Positions 15,556 through 22,890 of a stretch of DNA of 35,662 nt are shown piece by piece. This stretch comes from Bacteroidota bacterium (GTDB lineage Bacteria; Bacteroidota; Bacteroidia; Flavobacteriales; Weeksellaceae): NCBI GenBank assembly GCA_023457935.1, contig JAEXBA010000062.1, positions 1-35,662 of the forward strand, given 5' to 3'. How positions within the stretch are numbered: the stretch's first letter is position 1; each line of letters begins with the position of its first letter. Position numbers and translations under genes: made by a program. Below the pieces are notes generated by a model, which worked only from the letters and a program-made list of their open reading frames with translations, ran no database searches and had not been told where the DNA came from.

Positions 15556-16278
15556 TTAATCAATCCATTTTTTGGATTTCTTCATGTAACGCACAAAGAA
15601 ATAATACGCCGCAAATACCAGAACCGAAACGACAGCCAGCGTATTTCTGAGGTTTTCATCGCCGTTGGTGAGCTGCGGATATTTGAAAAGCAGAATCAGT
15701 GCGATACCGCAAAGCCAGACAAACTGCGTGTTATACTCCTTGGTGAGCCATCTTTTCCACTTGTATTCCATAGATGCGAAGGTTTTTCCCAGTCCGGCCG
15801 GATTTGGAATCCAGCGGTTTACTTTTTTTGTGTACTCATCAAAACCGGCACCGAATTTACCGCGAAGAAAATTCTCTTCCGCCAGAACAATGGCCTGATA
15901 AATAAACAGGAAAAGCGGCATTACAACGGCTGTATAAATCAGGGAATTCGCAAGAATCCCAACACCCAGCAACATCAGAATATTTCCAACGTACAGCGGA
16001 TTTCTCACGTGGCTGAAAATTCCTTCCGTAACGAGACCTTCCGCATATACTTTTTTGTCTTTTCCACCGCGGACAATGTAGGCAAGACCAATCGTCATTC
16101 CGCGAATCAGCTGTCCGGTAACTGTTACAACAAGTCCGAGAATAATTGGATACCAGTAGTAGTTTTCACCGAAGGTTTTTTCACCGAAAAGTGGCGGTGA
16201 CGGAATAAAAAGCAGCAAATAAAGTACGATGAAAAGCCAGTTTCTGTACTTAAAGAAAAAATTACCGATCTGTATCAT
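15556..16278 (-). CDS. membrane methyltransferase, isoprenylcysteine carboxyl methyltransferase/PEMT-like
   Basis: A 240-residue polytopic protein with about five or six hydrophobic segments. It carries the conserved C-terminal block of the ICMT/phospholipid methyltransferase superfamily: GIFSHVRNPLYVGNILML, then LAEENFLRGKFGAGFDEY and RWIP. These form the SAM site of membrane methyltransferases. Bacteria lack prenylated CaaX proteins, so the real substrate (a lipid, quinone or thiol, for example) is unknown. Its ATG shares one base with the stop codon of cmoA (TAATG), so the two are translationally coupled. It is the last gene of a four-gene operon. Confidence 0.82.
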   Translation of the reverse strand: MIQIGNFFFKYRNWLFIVLYLLLFIPSPPLFGEKTFGENYYWYPIILGLVVTVTGQLIRGMTIGLAYIVRGGKDKKVYAEGLVTEGIFSHVRNPLYVGNILMLLGVGILANSLIYTAVVMPLFLFIYQAIVLAEENFLRGKFGAGFDEYTKKVNRWIPNPAGLGKTFASMEYKWKRWLTKEYNTQFVWLCGIALILLFKYPQLTNGDENLRNTLAVVSVLVFAAYYFFVRYMKKSKKWID

Positions 16279-17018
16279 TATATTTTTTTGGCGATGAAGC
16301 CGGTAAAGTTATACCATTTGAAGAACACTTCTACCTCGGCGAAGCCTGCTTCTTTCAAAAGACTGATGTTTTCACTGGATTTGTAAGGAATCAGGACATT
16401 TTCCAGCGCTTCCCTTTTCTGTGAGATTTCGAGTTCGCTGTAGCTGTTCCGTCGTTTATAATCGTAATAATAATCAATAAACTCTCGGTTGAAGGACTTT
16501 TCTTCGGTCAGGATTTTTTCAATGATAATAAATACGCCTCCTTTTGTGGTTCCTTCATATATTTTTTTCAGAATCTCAAGTCTGGCAACCGGACGGATAA
16601 ACTGAAGAACCAAAACCATCGCCACTACCGAAGCATTTTCCACCGGAACTTCCTGTGTCAGATCGGCCACGGCAAGTTCAATATTGCGGTTTAATCTGTA
16701 AGAACTTATTTTTTCGCGGCATTTGTTAATCATTTCTTCACTGTCGTCGATTCCCACAAATTCAATGCCTTCTGCAACGGTTTTATCCATAAGCAGAAGC
16801 GACGTTCCCGTGGAACAACCAAGATCGTAAACTCTAGTTCCAGGCTGAGCGTGTTTTCCGGTGATTTCTGCTACCATGCGCTGCATTTCTTCATAAAAAG
16901 GAACCGAACGGCTCACCATATCATCAAAAACACCGGCGACGGTATTGTTGAATTCGAAATCCGAAGGTTTCTGTATTTCGCTGAAAACTTTGTCTGACCT
17001 CTCAATGTTATTGTTCAT
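16278..17018 (-). CDS. cmoA: carboxy-S-adenosyl-L-methionine synthase
   Basis: A 246-residue class I SAM-dependent enzyme close in length and text to E. coli CmoA (247). Shared landmarks are RSVPFYEEM near residue 40, TRVYDLGCSTGTSL for SAM binding, LQFIRP, and the diagnostic SYSELEISQKREALENV block holding the arginine that anchors the carboxylate. CmoA turns SAM plus prephenate into carboxy-SAM, which CmoB uses to make cmo5U34 in tRNA. No cmoB is in the window. It lies 24 bases after a lipoprotein gene and overlaps the downstream membrane methyltransferase by one base. Confidence 0.9.
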   Translation of the reverse strand: MNNNIERSDKVFSEIQKPSDFEFNNTVAGVFDDMVSRSVPFYEEMQRMVAEITGKHAQPGTRVYDLGCSTGTSLLLMDKTVAEGIEFVGIDDSEEMINKCREKISSYRLNRNIELAVADLTQEVPVENASVVAMVLVLQFIRPVARLEILKKIYEGTTKGGVFIIIEKILTEEKSFNREFIDYYYDYKRRNSYSELEISQKREALENVLIPYKSSENISLLKEAGFAEVEVFFKWYNFTGFIAKKI

Positions 17019-17042
17019 AACTAATAATTTAGTTCAAAATTA

Positions 17043-17618
17043 CTACTTTTTCACTTCTACAAACTGATAAACCATCCCGTTTTTCGGGTTATAGATCACA
17101 GTACTGGTATTGGGGAAACGTCTGACTTTGTAATATTCAATATTTTTATCATTCTTGATGTCTTCAAGAAAACTGAAATCGATGGTGTTTGCCGGAAGAA
17201 ATTTTTCGAAAAAAGTGATTTTCTCCACGAAAGAAGTTCCGTCAATCTTTGAAAACTCTTTGGATGACTTGGCTTCATCGGAAGTTGGCTGTTCCACAAG
17301 CGTCTTTAGCAGGAAATCTTTATCTGCAACTTTGTATTTAAACACATAAAACGGTGAACCGTTCGGAAAAGTGGCTTTGCGGCCGGTCTCATTTTCAATT
17401 ATGAGTGCATTCTGATGTGGAAACACACTGTCAAATACAACAGATTCTGCCTTTACGATCTTATTAATCTGCTCATTCACGGTTTCCTGAACGATTTCAT
17501 TGGCTTTCTGCTGTGCTTTCTCTTTCGCGGAAGTCACTGTACTGTTAACGGTTTCCTCAATTTTCTGGCATGAAATCAGCAAAAATGCCGCCGCGACTGC
17601 GACTGTAATATTTTTCAT
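17043..17618 (-). CDS. lipoprotein of unknown function
   Basis: A 191-residue protein with a lipoprotein signal peptide. The lipobox LISC gives C17, followed by QKIEE, which resembles the Q-K-acidic surface-export signal described for Capnocytophaga lipoproteins; a surface location is therefore possible but inferred. Residues about 20-55 are a charged helix rich in K, E and Q (AKEKAQQKANEIVQETVNEQ), probably coiled. The remainder is a mixed alpha/beta domain (KATFPNGSPFYVFKYK, then NTSTVIYNPKNGMVYQFVEVKK) that I do not recognise. It starts 10 bases after the ABC exporter stop, so it is co-transcribed with it. Confidence 0.82.
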   Translation of the reverse strand: MKNITVAVAAAFLLISCQKIEETVNSTVTSAKEKAQQKANEIVQETVNEQINKIVKAESVVFDSVFPHQNALIIENETGRKATFPNGSPFYVFKYKVADKDFLLKTLVEQPTSDEAKSSKEFSKIDGTSFVEKITFFEKFLPANTIDFSFLEDIKNDKNIEYYKVRRFPNTSTVIYNPKNGMVYQFVEVKK

Positions 17619-17628
17619 TTATTCTGAA

Positions 17629-19434
17629 TTAATTTTCGCGGTACGAATTTACGAGTTTATCAAGATTCAAACTTCGCGCCGAGGCATCAAATATTTCACG
17701 GTAAGTTCCGTTAAGGTCAATCAGTTCATCGTGAGTGCCGCTTTCCACCACTCTACCCTTTTTCATCACATAAATCCGGTCGGAATCCAGAATCTGGGAT
17801 AATGAATGTGAGATAATGACCACGGTTCTTCCCTCTTTTATAGCGTCCAGCGAGTTTTTGATCTGTTCCGTAGCAATGGCATCCAGACTTGCGGTGGGCT
17901 CGTCAAGGAAAATAATAGGCGGATCTTTCAGGAAAAGTCTGGCAATGGCGATTCTCTGCTGCTGGCCGCCGGAAAGTTTTGTAGCGTCATGCCGGTACTG
18001 TTCCGGAAGTTCCATAATCTGATCATGCAGATACGCTTTTTTCGCGGCTTCCTGTACTTCTTCAAAGGTGGCCGTCATACTTCCGTAGCGTATATTGTCT
18101 TCAATACTTCCCTGGAAAATGTGGTTTCTCTGCAGTACAAGTCCGATATCATCACGTAAATAACTGTTTTCGTAGTCATTGAGATTGATTCCGTCCAGTA
18201 GGATACTTCCTGAATCCGGCAGATAAAACTTACACAGTAAATTGATAACCGTGGATTTTCCGGCGCCGCTCAACCCAACCAAAGCAGTTGTTTTTCCGTT
18301 TTCAATCGTCATTGAGATATCGTGCAGGGCTTTTGTGCCGTTCGGATAAGAAAAATTTACATTCTGAAGCTCAAACTTTCCTGAAATTTTCGGCTTCTGA
18401 ATTCCGCTGGCTTCAGTTTCCTCATCAGCATTCAGAATATCAAAATAACCTTCGGCATAAATCATCGCATCGTTCATATCATCATAAATTCTGTGAAGCT
18501 GACGGATGGGTGCCGATACATTATTAAAAAGCATGATGTGGAGCATAATTGCGCCAATCGTCATCTGCTGATCAAGCACCAGATAAACCGTCAGAAGAAT
18601 AATCAGAACAACACCGAACTGCTCAATAAAAGTTTTTAAACCGTCATAAACAAAATTGGTACGGCGTGTGTGAAGCTGGCTTTCCATAAGCTGCATCTGC
18701 AGATCATACTGTTTTTTGCCCTCGAATTTCTCGCGCACAAAACTTTTGATCACCATAATGGAATTGATCAGGTTAAGTAATCCGGAATTTTTCTGCTCCC
18801 GCTGATCTCTCAAAGTTCTCCGAACACCGGTAAGTTTCCCGGCCTGAACAGAACTCACCCAAAAATAAATTGGAACTACAATGGTGGAAACCAAACCGAC
18901 ATACACATTCTGCATGTACATCACGACCAGAGCAATCAGCGCATTGGAAAAAAGCGGAAGAATATCAATAAAAAAATTCTGAACAAGTCTCGTTAAGCTT
19001 GAAATTCCCTGATCTATACGCGTCTGAAGTTTGCCCGATTCATGGTTTTCATCACTGAAATAGGCCACTCGGTAGGTAAGAATTTTGTCGATTGCAGTTT
19101 GTGCAAGAACGGAACTGACATTGATACGGATTTTTTCTCCATACCACTTCTGCCCAAAATTGATAAAGATATTCAGCAGTTCTTTTCCAAGGAGTATAGC
19201 GGAAATAACTACCAGAACATGAATTCCTTCCTGCATGGGATCCGGAAGGTCAACAAGTTTCGAAACTTCATCAACGGTATATTTCAGAACCAGCGGATTT
19301 ACCTGCGCAGCCAGAGCGCCCAAAAAGGTAAGAAACAGTGTCCCGTAAATCATCAGCCGGTAAGGTTTGATAAACGGTATTAACTGTTTGAAAATTCCGA
19401 TCAGCGTTACGGTTCTTTTGAATGGTTTTGCCAT
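17629..19434 (-). CDS. ABC transporter, fused permease and ATPase (MsbA/LmrA-like exporter)
   Basis: A 601-residue half-transporter with six membrane helices (about 20-310) and a nucleotide-binding domain (about 350-590). Walker A is GLSGAGKST, the signature is LSGGQQQRIAIAR, Walker B is IIFLDEPTASLD and the switch histidine lies in VIISHSLS. It should work as a homodimer, or with a partner, in the inner membrane to export a lipid or other hydrophobic compound; the substrate is not evident. It heads the operon with a lipoprotein, cmoA and a membrane methyltransferase (gaps 10 and 24 bases, then a one-base overlap). Confidence 0.92.
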   Translation of the reverse strand: MAKPFKRTVTLIGIFKQLIPFIKPYRLMIYGTLFLTFLGALAAQVNPLVLKYTVDEVSKLVDLPDPMQEGIHVLVVISAILLGKELLNIFINFGQKWYGEKIRINVSSVLAQTAIDKILTYRVAYFSDENHESGKLQTRIDQGISSLTRLVQNFFIDILPLFSNALIALVVMYMQNVYVGLVSTIVVPIYFWVSSVQAGKLTGVRRTLRDQREQKNSGLLNLINSIMVIKSFVREKFEGKKQYDLQMQLMESQLHTRRTNFVYDGLKTFIEQFGVVLIILLTVYLVLDQQMTIGAIMLHIMLFNNVSAPIRQLHRIYDDMNDAMIYAEGYFDILNADEETEASGIQKPKISGKFELQNVNFSYPNGTKALHDISMTIENGKTTALVGLSGAGKSTVINLLCKFYLPDSGSILLDGINLNDYENSYLRDDIGLVLQRNHIFQGSIEDNIRYGSMTATFEEVQEAAKKAYLHDQIMELPEQYRHDATKLSGGQQQRIAIARLFLKDPPIIFLDEPTASLDAIATEQIKNSLDAIKEGRTVVIISHSLSQILDSDRIYVMKKGRVVESGTHDELIDLNGTYREIFDASARSLNLDKLVNSYREN

Positions 19435-19445
19435 AAGTAAGTATC

Positions 19446-19470
19446 AAAAAAAGCCGGAATTGCTTCCGAC
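19446..19470 (-). terminator. terminator of the L,D-transpeptidase gene
   Basis: On the minus strand GTCGGAA (19470-19464), loop GCAA (a GNRA tetraloop) and TTCCGGC (19459-19453), including one G-U pair, then seven T (19452-19446). It separates the transpeptidase from the ABC exporter operon, so that operon needs its own promoter. No clean TAnnTTTG is seen for it. Confidence 0.82.
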
Positions 19471-19492
19471 CTTAAAAATAGTGTTTTCTAAA

Positions 19493-21238
19493 TTAAGCAG
19501 ATTTCTTTACCGTATTCAGTACCGAATTTTTTGTGAGGGAACCGGCGGTCTTTGCTTGATTATCTACAGTTTGTTGAGCGGTGCTGACCATCATCATCTT
19601 TTTCAGTTTTTCATCGCGGTTGTAAATATCTTTGCTGATCACAAGATTCCCTTCTGCATCTACAAAAGTTGTGAAGTAAGCCAAATGAACCGGCATTTTC
19701 TTCTTCAGAACCACACGGTTTTCCTTTTCGGCATTCATTTTCTTGATAATCAGGCTGTCATCAATATCGGGATTGTTTTTCAGCACAAACTTGGCCAGTT
19801 TAAAAGCATCTTCTACCCTAACACAACCGGAACTGAAAGTACGGTCCTGCCTTGCAAAAAGATTATGTTCGTTGGTGTCGTGAAGATAAATATTGTACGT
19901 GTTCGGAAACATAAACTTTGCTTTCCCCAAAGCATTCCACGGACCGGGCTTCTGGCGTACTGCAGGAATTCCTTTCGCTGCCATCGCTCCGGTTTTCTCC
20001 ATGTGGTTTCTTGCCAGATAACTGCTGCTTCTTTTCATTGCGGGAAGAATTTTACGCTTCATAATCCCGGGCGGAATATTCCAGTACGGCGCAAAATCAA
20101 TATAATCCATCTTATCGCTGAAGACAACGGTACGGCGGTTGGCATTACCGACGATAACATCCATATTCCATAAAAACTGATGGTCATTATCATACGCAAA
20201 CAGTTTGTAGGAAGGAATATTCACCAAAAGATATTCATCATTTTCCGGACTCATCCAGCGCATTCTCTCAAGGTTGACAAACATTTTTTCGAGAAGCTGA
20301 CGGCCTGAAATATTCAGTTTTTCAATGGTCTGCTTGCCAATATTGGCTGAGTCCAAACCGTTTCTGTGCTGAAAAGCATGAACTGCATCCAGCATTTCCT
20401 GATCAAACGCTCCGGATTGCGATGTATTCTTCAGATCACCGAAAAACACCAGTCTTTCACGGATTTTTGCTACCGCTGCAGAACTGTCACCAAGTTGGTA
20501 GGTTCCGGATGCAATTTTGGAATTGATAGTATCCAATCCGCGTTTATGGAAATCCAGCATCTTGTTTTTCAGCGCTACATAATGCTGATGCTGCGGTTCT
20601 TCCGGAAATATTTTCCCGCCGTTGGTTTCTGCAATTTTAATGGCTTCCATCGCATCAAATTTCTGACGCGGCTTGAGCCAGTCTGCATTTTTAGCCATTT
20701 CACCGGCCTTTCCCTCAAAATTTCTTTTACTGTAAAGCAGATACTGCGAAGTGAGCATCAGTTCTGTTTTTTCCTGGTCTTTCTTTTCAATTTCATTGTC
20801 CATCATATGATGAAACTGGCTGTGGTACGGCAGTTTTTCAGTTTTCCCGTCTTTCTGAAGATTCATCAGTTTTACGGCCAGATGATCTGCCTGCTCCGTA
20901 AGACCGTCTTCATCAAACCACGCAAAAGCGCTGTCTCTTTCCGCATAAAACTGCTTGATTTCATTCTTCAGACTGGAAAAATCCTTGAATTCTCCGAAAA
21001 AATAACTGATGGAATCCAGCTCAATTTTCTTTTCGGTCTGTGGACTGAAGGCGCCGATGATGGTAGGATCAAAATTGACATCCATAATTTCACCTTCGCT
21101 TTCAAAACCCTGCTGATAGTCGGCTGCAACCGTATCATTTTTCTCGGTTGAAGAAGAAGAAATTCCGTCAGATTTCTTACTGCAGAAATGAAAAAGGGAA
21201 ACAATAAGTAAAAGGGGAAACAGTCGCAGTAATTTCAT
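19493..21238 (-). CDS. murein L,D-transpeptidase (YkuD domain, YcbB-like)
   Basis: A 581-residue exported protein that should make 3-3 cross-links or attach proteins to peptidoglycan. The N-terminus is a signal peptide with a possible lipidation cysteine C19 (HFCSKKSDG), though phenylalanine before it is atypical. A peptidoglycan-binding PG_binding_1 repeat lies mid-protein (SSAAVAKIRERLVFFGDL to IGKQTIEKLN). The C-terminal YkuD domain has the histidine in NIYLHDTNEHNLF and the catalytic cysteine in SSGCVRVEDAF. The domain order and length resemble E. coli LdtD (YcbB). It has its own promoter box (TAGTTTTG) and terminator. Confidence 0.92.
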   Translation of the reverse strand: MKLLRLFPLLLIVSLFHFCSKKSDGISSSSTEKNDTVAADYQQGFESEGEIMDVNFDPTIIGAFSPQTEKKIELDSISYFFGEFKDFSSLKNEIKQFYAERDSAFAWFDEDGLTEQADHLAVKLMNLQKDGKTEKLPYHSQFHHMMDNEIEKKDQEKTELMLTSQYLLYSKRNFEGKAGEMAKNADWLKPRQKFDAMEAIKIAETNGGKIFPEEPQHQHYVALKNKMLDFHKRGLDTINSKIASGTYQLGDSSAAVAKIRERLVFFGDLKNTSQSGAFDQEMLDAVHAFQHRNGLDSANIGKQTIEKLNISGRQLLEKMFVNLERMRWMSPENDEYLLVNIPSYKLFAYDNDHQFLWNMDVIVGNANRRTVVFSDKMDYIDFAPYWNIPPGIMKRKILPAMKRSSSYLARNHMEKTGAMAAKGIPAVRQKPGPWNALGKAKFMFPNTYNIYLHDTNEHNLFARQDRTFSSGCVRVEDAFKLAKFVLKNNPDIDDSLIIKKMNAEKENRVVLKKKMPVHLAYFTTFVDAEGNLVISKDIYNRDEKLKKMMMVSTAQQTVDNQAKTAGSLTKNSVLNTVKKSA

Positions 21239-21263
21239 AGTTTTGATATAATAGATCTTTCTA

Positions 21264-21271
21264 CAAAACTA
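21264..21271 (-). promoter_or_regulatory. -7 box of the L,D-transpeptidase promoter
   Basis: The minus strand reads TAGTTTTG, an exact TAnnTTTG match, 25 bases before the ATG. No -33 TTG is seen at the normal distance. Confidence 0.5.
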
Positions 21272-21331
21272 TTGTGTAAGCGGTGCGGTTGCCTTATAAC
21301 AATCTGAAAAATGCTTATAAGATTACAAAAA

Positions 21332-22393
21332 TTAAGCGTCAAATTCTACTGAAGTAAGATAATGAAGTTCCGGTTTACTGTTCAGCTGAGATTCCGAGGA
21401 AGCCATTTCAACGGTGTACGCCGAATTAATTTCCTTCTTCTGAAAGAGAAATGAATTGTTGGCATTTTTATCCACTACATTGGTGAAAATATCTTCAATT
21501 TCTGAATTCGCCAGCGAGGCGAAACCAATTTCTTCGTAACCGTAAATCAGTCGAAGATTGTCCACTTTCGAGAAATTTGCATCCACAAAATTCTGAAACT
21601 GCCCTCTAGTATCAAAATTTCCTGCCCAGATATTGTAAACGAAATGTTTTCTGTTCGGTTTGTTCAGAATATCCTGATAGACGAAGTTTTCACCTAAATA
21701 CGCTTCACGAACCTGTGGATCGGCGGCCAGATCTGCAGGCAAACCTTCTTTCAGAATCCGACCTTCAAACATAATATAGGTTTTGTGCGTAATGGCGAGC
21801 GTCTGCTGTACATTGTGATCGGTTATTAGAATTCCGATGTTTTTGTCGGTAAGACTTCTTACAATTTTCTGTATATCTTCAACGGCAATAGGGTCAACGC
21901 CGGCAAAAGGCTCATCCAAAAGAATAAAATTCGGACTTGTCGCAAGACATCTTGCAATTTCTGTTCGTCTTCTTTCTCCACCGGAAAGCAGATCACCCCG
22001 GTTTTTCCGGACATGCTGAAGGGAAAATTCCTCAATCAGTTCATCGCATTTCATCTGCTGCTCCCGCTTTGAAAGTTTGGTAAGCTGCAGAACGCCCATA
22101 ATATTGTCTTCTACCGAAAGTTTACGGAATACTGAAGCTTCCTGAGCCAGATATCCAATCCCTTTCTGCGCGCGGCGGTACATCGCATCGGAAGTAATTT
22201 CCTTATCATTCAGAAAAATTTTTCCGGAAGTAGGACGAACCAAACCTACAATCATGTAGAAAGTTGTGGTTTTACCGGCACCGTTCGGCCCAAGCAAACC
22301 CACAATCTGCCCCTGCTCCACCTGAACAGAAACACCTTTGACTACCTTTTTGGGGCCGTACTCCTTGATTAAGTTTTCTCCGCGTAGAATCAT
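21332..22393 (-). CDS. lptB: LPS export ABC transporter ATPase LptB with C-terminal extension
   Basis: A 353-residue protein. Residues 1 to about 237 are LptB, the cytoplasmic ATPase that powers LptFG in moving LPS to the outer membrane: GLLGPNGAGKTTT, LSGGERRRTEIARCL, NFILLDEPFAGVDP and ILITDHNV, ending at REAYLGENF where ordinary LptB stops. About 115 further residues follow in the same frame (KHFVYNIWAGNFDTRGQF, then YGYEEIGFASLANSEIEDIF). The IWxGNF opening recalls Imm22-type small domains, a weak resemblance. I chose the ATG at 22393; the frame also opens three codons upstream at a TTG inside the promoter box. The gene starts six bases after TATCTTTG, so its mRNA may be leaderless. Confidence 0.92.
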   Translation of the reverse strand: MILRGENLIKEYGPKKVVKGVSVQVEQGQIVGLLGPNGAGKTTTFYMIVGLVRPTSGKIFLNDKEITSDAMYRRAQKGIGYLAQEASVFRKLSVEDNIMGVLQLTKLSKREQQMKCDELIEEFSLQHVRKNRGDLLSGGERRRTEIARCLATSPNFILLDEPFAGVDPIAVEDIQKIVRSLTDKNIGILITDHNVQQTLAITHKTYIMFEGRILKEGLPADLAADPQVREAYLGENFVYQDILNKPNRKHFVYNIWAGNFDTRGQFQNFVDANFSKVDNLRLIYGYEEIGFASLANSEIEDIFTNVVDKNANNSFLFQKKEINSAYTVEMASSESQLNSKPELHYLTSVEFDA

Positions 22394-22399
22394 ACCGGG

Positions 22400-22407
22400 C
22401 AAAGATA
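22400..22407 (-). promoter_or_regulatory. -7 box of the lptB promoter, leaderless type
   Basis: The minus strand reads TATCTTTG followed by six bases (CCCGGT) and the lptB ATG. Initiation 5-7 bases past the box would put the transcript start at or next to the start codon. Confidence 0.6.
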
Positions 22408-22429
22408 ATATTTTTGTGCAGCTTTAAGG

Positions 22430-22459
22430 CAAATTTCATGCTGTAACAAATTTCATGCT
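22430..22459. repeat. 13-bp direct repeat in the lptB/TM2 divergent region
   Basis: CAAATTTCATGCT occurs perfectly at 22430-22442 and 22447-22459, a 17-base period. It lies between the lptB -7 box and the TM2 gene start, where a regulator could bind. Confidence 0.65.
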
Positions 22460-22493
22460 TAAGCGACTGATTATAAAATTAAAAACATCAATT

Positions 22494-22832
22494 ATGGAAA
22501 CATACGGCTACAACGAACCGGAAAACAGCGGCAATCTTCCTTCGGACCCAAATTACCGTTCCGAGAAAAAAATGGCAGCAGGCGTACTTGCGATTCTCCT
22601 CGGTGCTCTTGGAGTACATAAATTTTACCTTGGATATACAAAGGAAGGCATTATACTTTTGCTCTCAACACTGATTATCCTGCCGGTTCTTACACTGGTA
22701 ACCTGCGGTTTCGCCAGCGCTTTTTATCCGGTAGTTTTTATTATTCCTATTATTGAAGGTGTAATTTACCTGACAATGAAAGACGAGCAGTTCGACAATA
22801 CCTATATAAGAGGAAACAAACCCTGGTTCTAA
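22494..22832 (+). CDS. TM2-domain membrane protein
   Basis: A 112-residue protein with a hydrophilic N-terminus (METYGYNEPENSGN) and a TM2 domain. The domain has two hydrophobic helices with the conserved turn LGALGVHKFYLGYTKEG, then a segment rich in L, I and V. TM2 proteins are small inner-membrane proteins of unclear role. I chose the ATG at 22494 because upstream in-frame codons run into the 13-bp direct repeat and add a basic stretch not typical of the family. It is divergent from lptB and followed by a strong bidirectional terminator. Confidence 0.85.
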   Translation: METYGYNEPENSGNLPSDPNYRSEKKMAAGVLAILLGALGVHKFYLGYTKEGIILLLSTLIILPVLTLVTCGFASAFYPVVFIIPIIEGVIYLTMKDEQFDNTYIRGNKPWF

Positions 22833-22835
22833 ATC

Positions 22836-22874
22836 AAAAAAAGCAAAAGCCATCCGTAAAGAATGGCTTTTTTT
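22836..22874. terminator. bidirectional terminator between TM2 and hemB
   Basis: AAAAGCCAT (22845-22853) pairs with ATGGCTTTT (22863-22871) around a nine-base loop. It is flanked by an A-run before and a T-run after, so it serves both convergent genes. Confidence 0.85.
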
Positions 22875-22890
22875 GTTATTTACGCAGAGA

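Noticed and set aside
15297..15563. N-terminal extension of the adenosyltransferase frame
   Set aside because: The extra 89 codons translate the GC-rich hairpin element and a terminator. The family N-terminus MKIYTKTGDKGE starts at 15296.
19367..20173. 268-residue open frame on the plus strand opposite the L,D-transpeptidase and ABC exporter
   Set aside because: It crosses a terminator and two real genes on the other strand, and no protein family is recognisable.
20366..21151. 261-residue open frame opposite the L,D-transpeptidase
   Set aside because: Shadow of a gene with clear catalytic motifs; rich in F, H and C with no domain.
21293..21321. CTTATAA ... TTATAAG inverted repeat downstream of lptB
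   Set aside because: AT-only arms and a 15-base loop without a T-run; too weak to call a terminator or operator.
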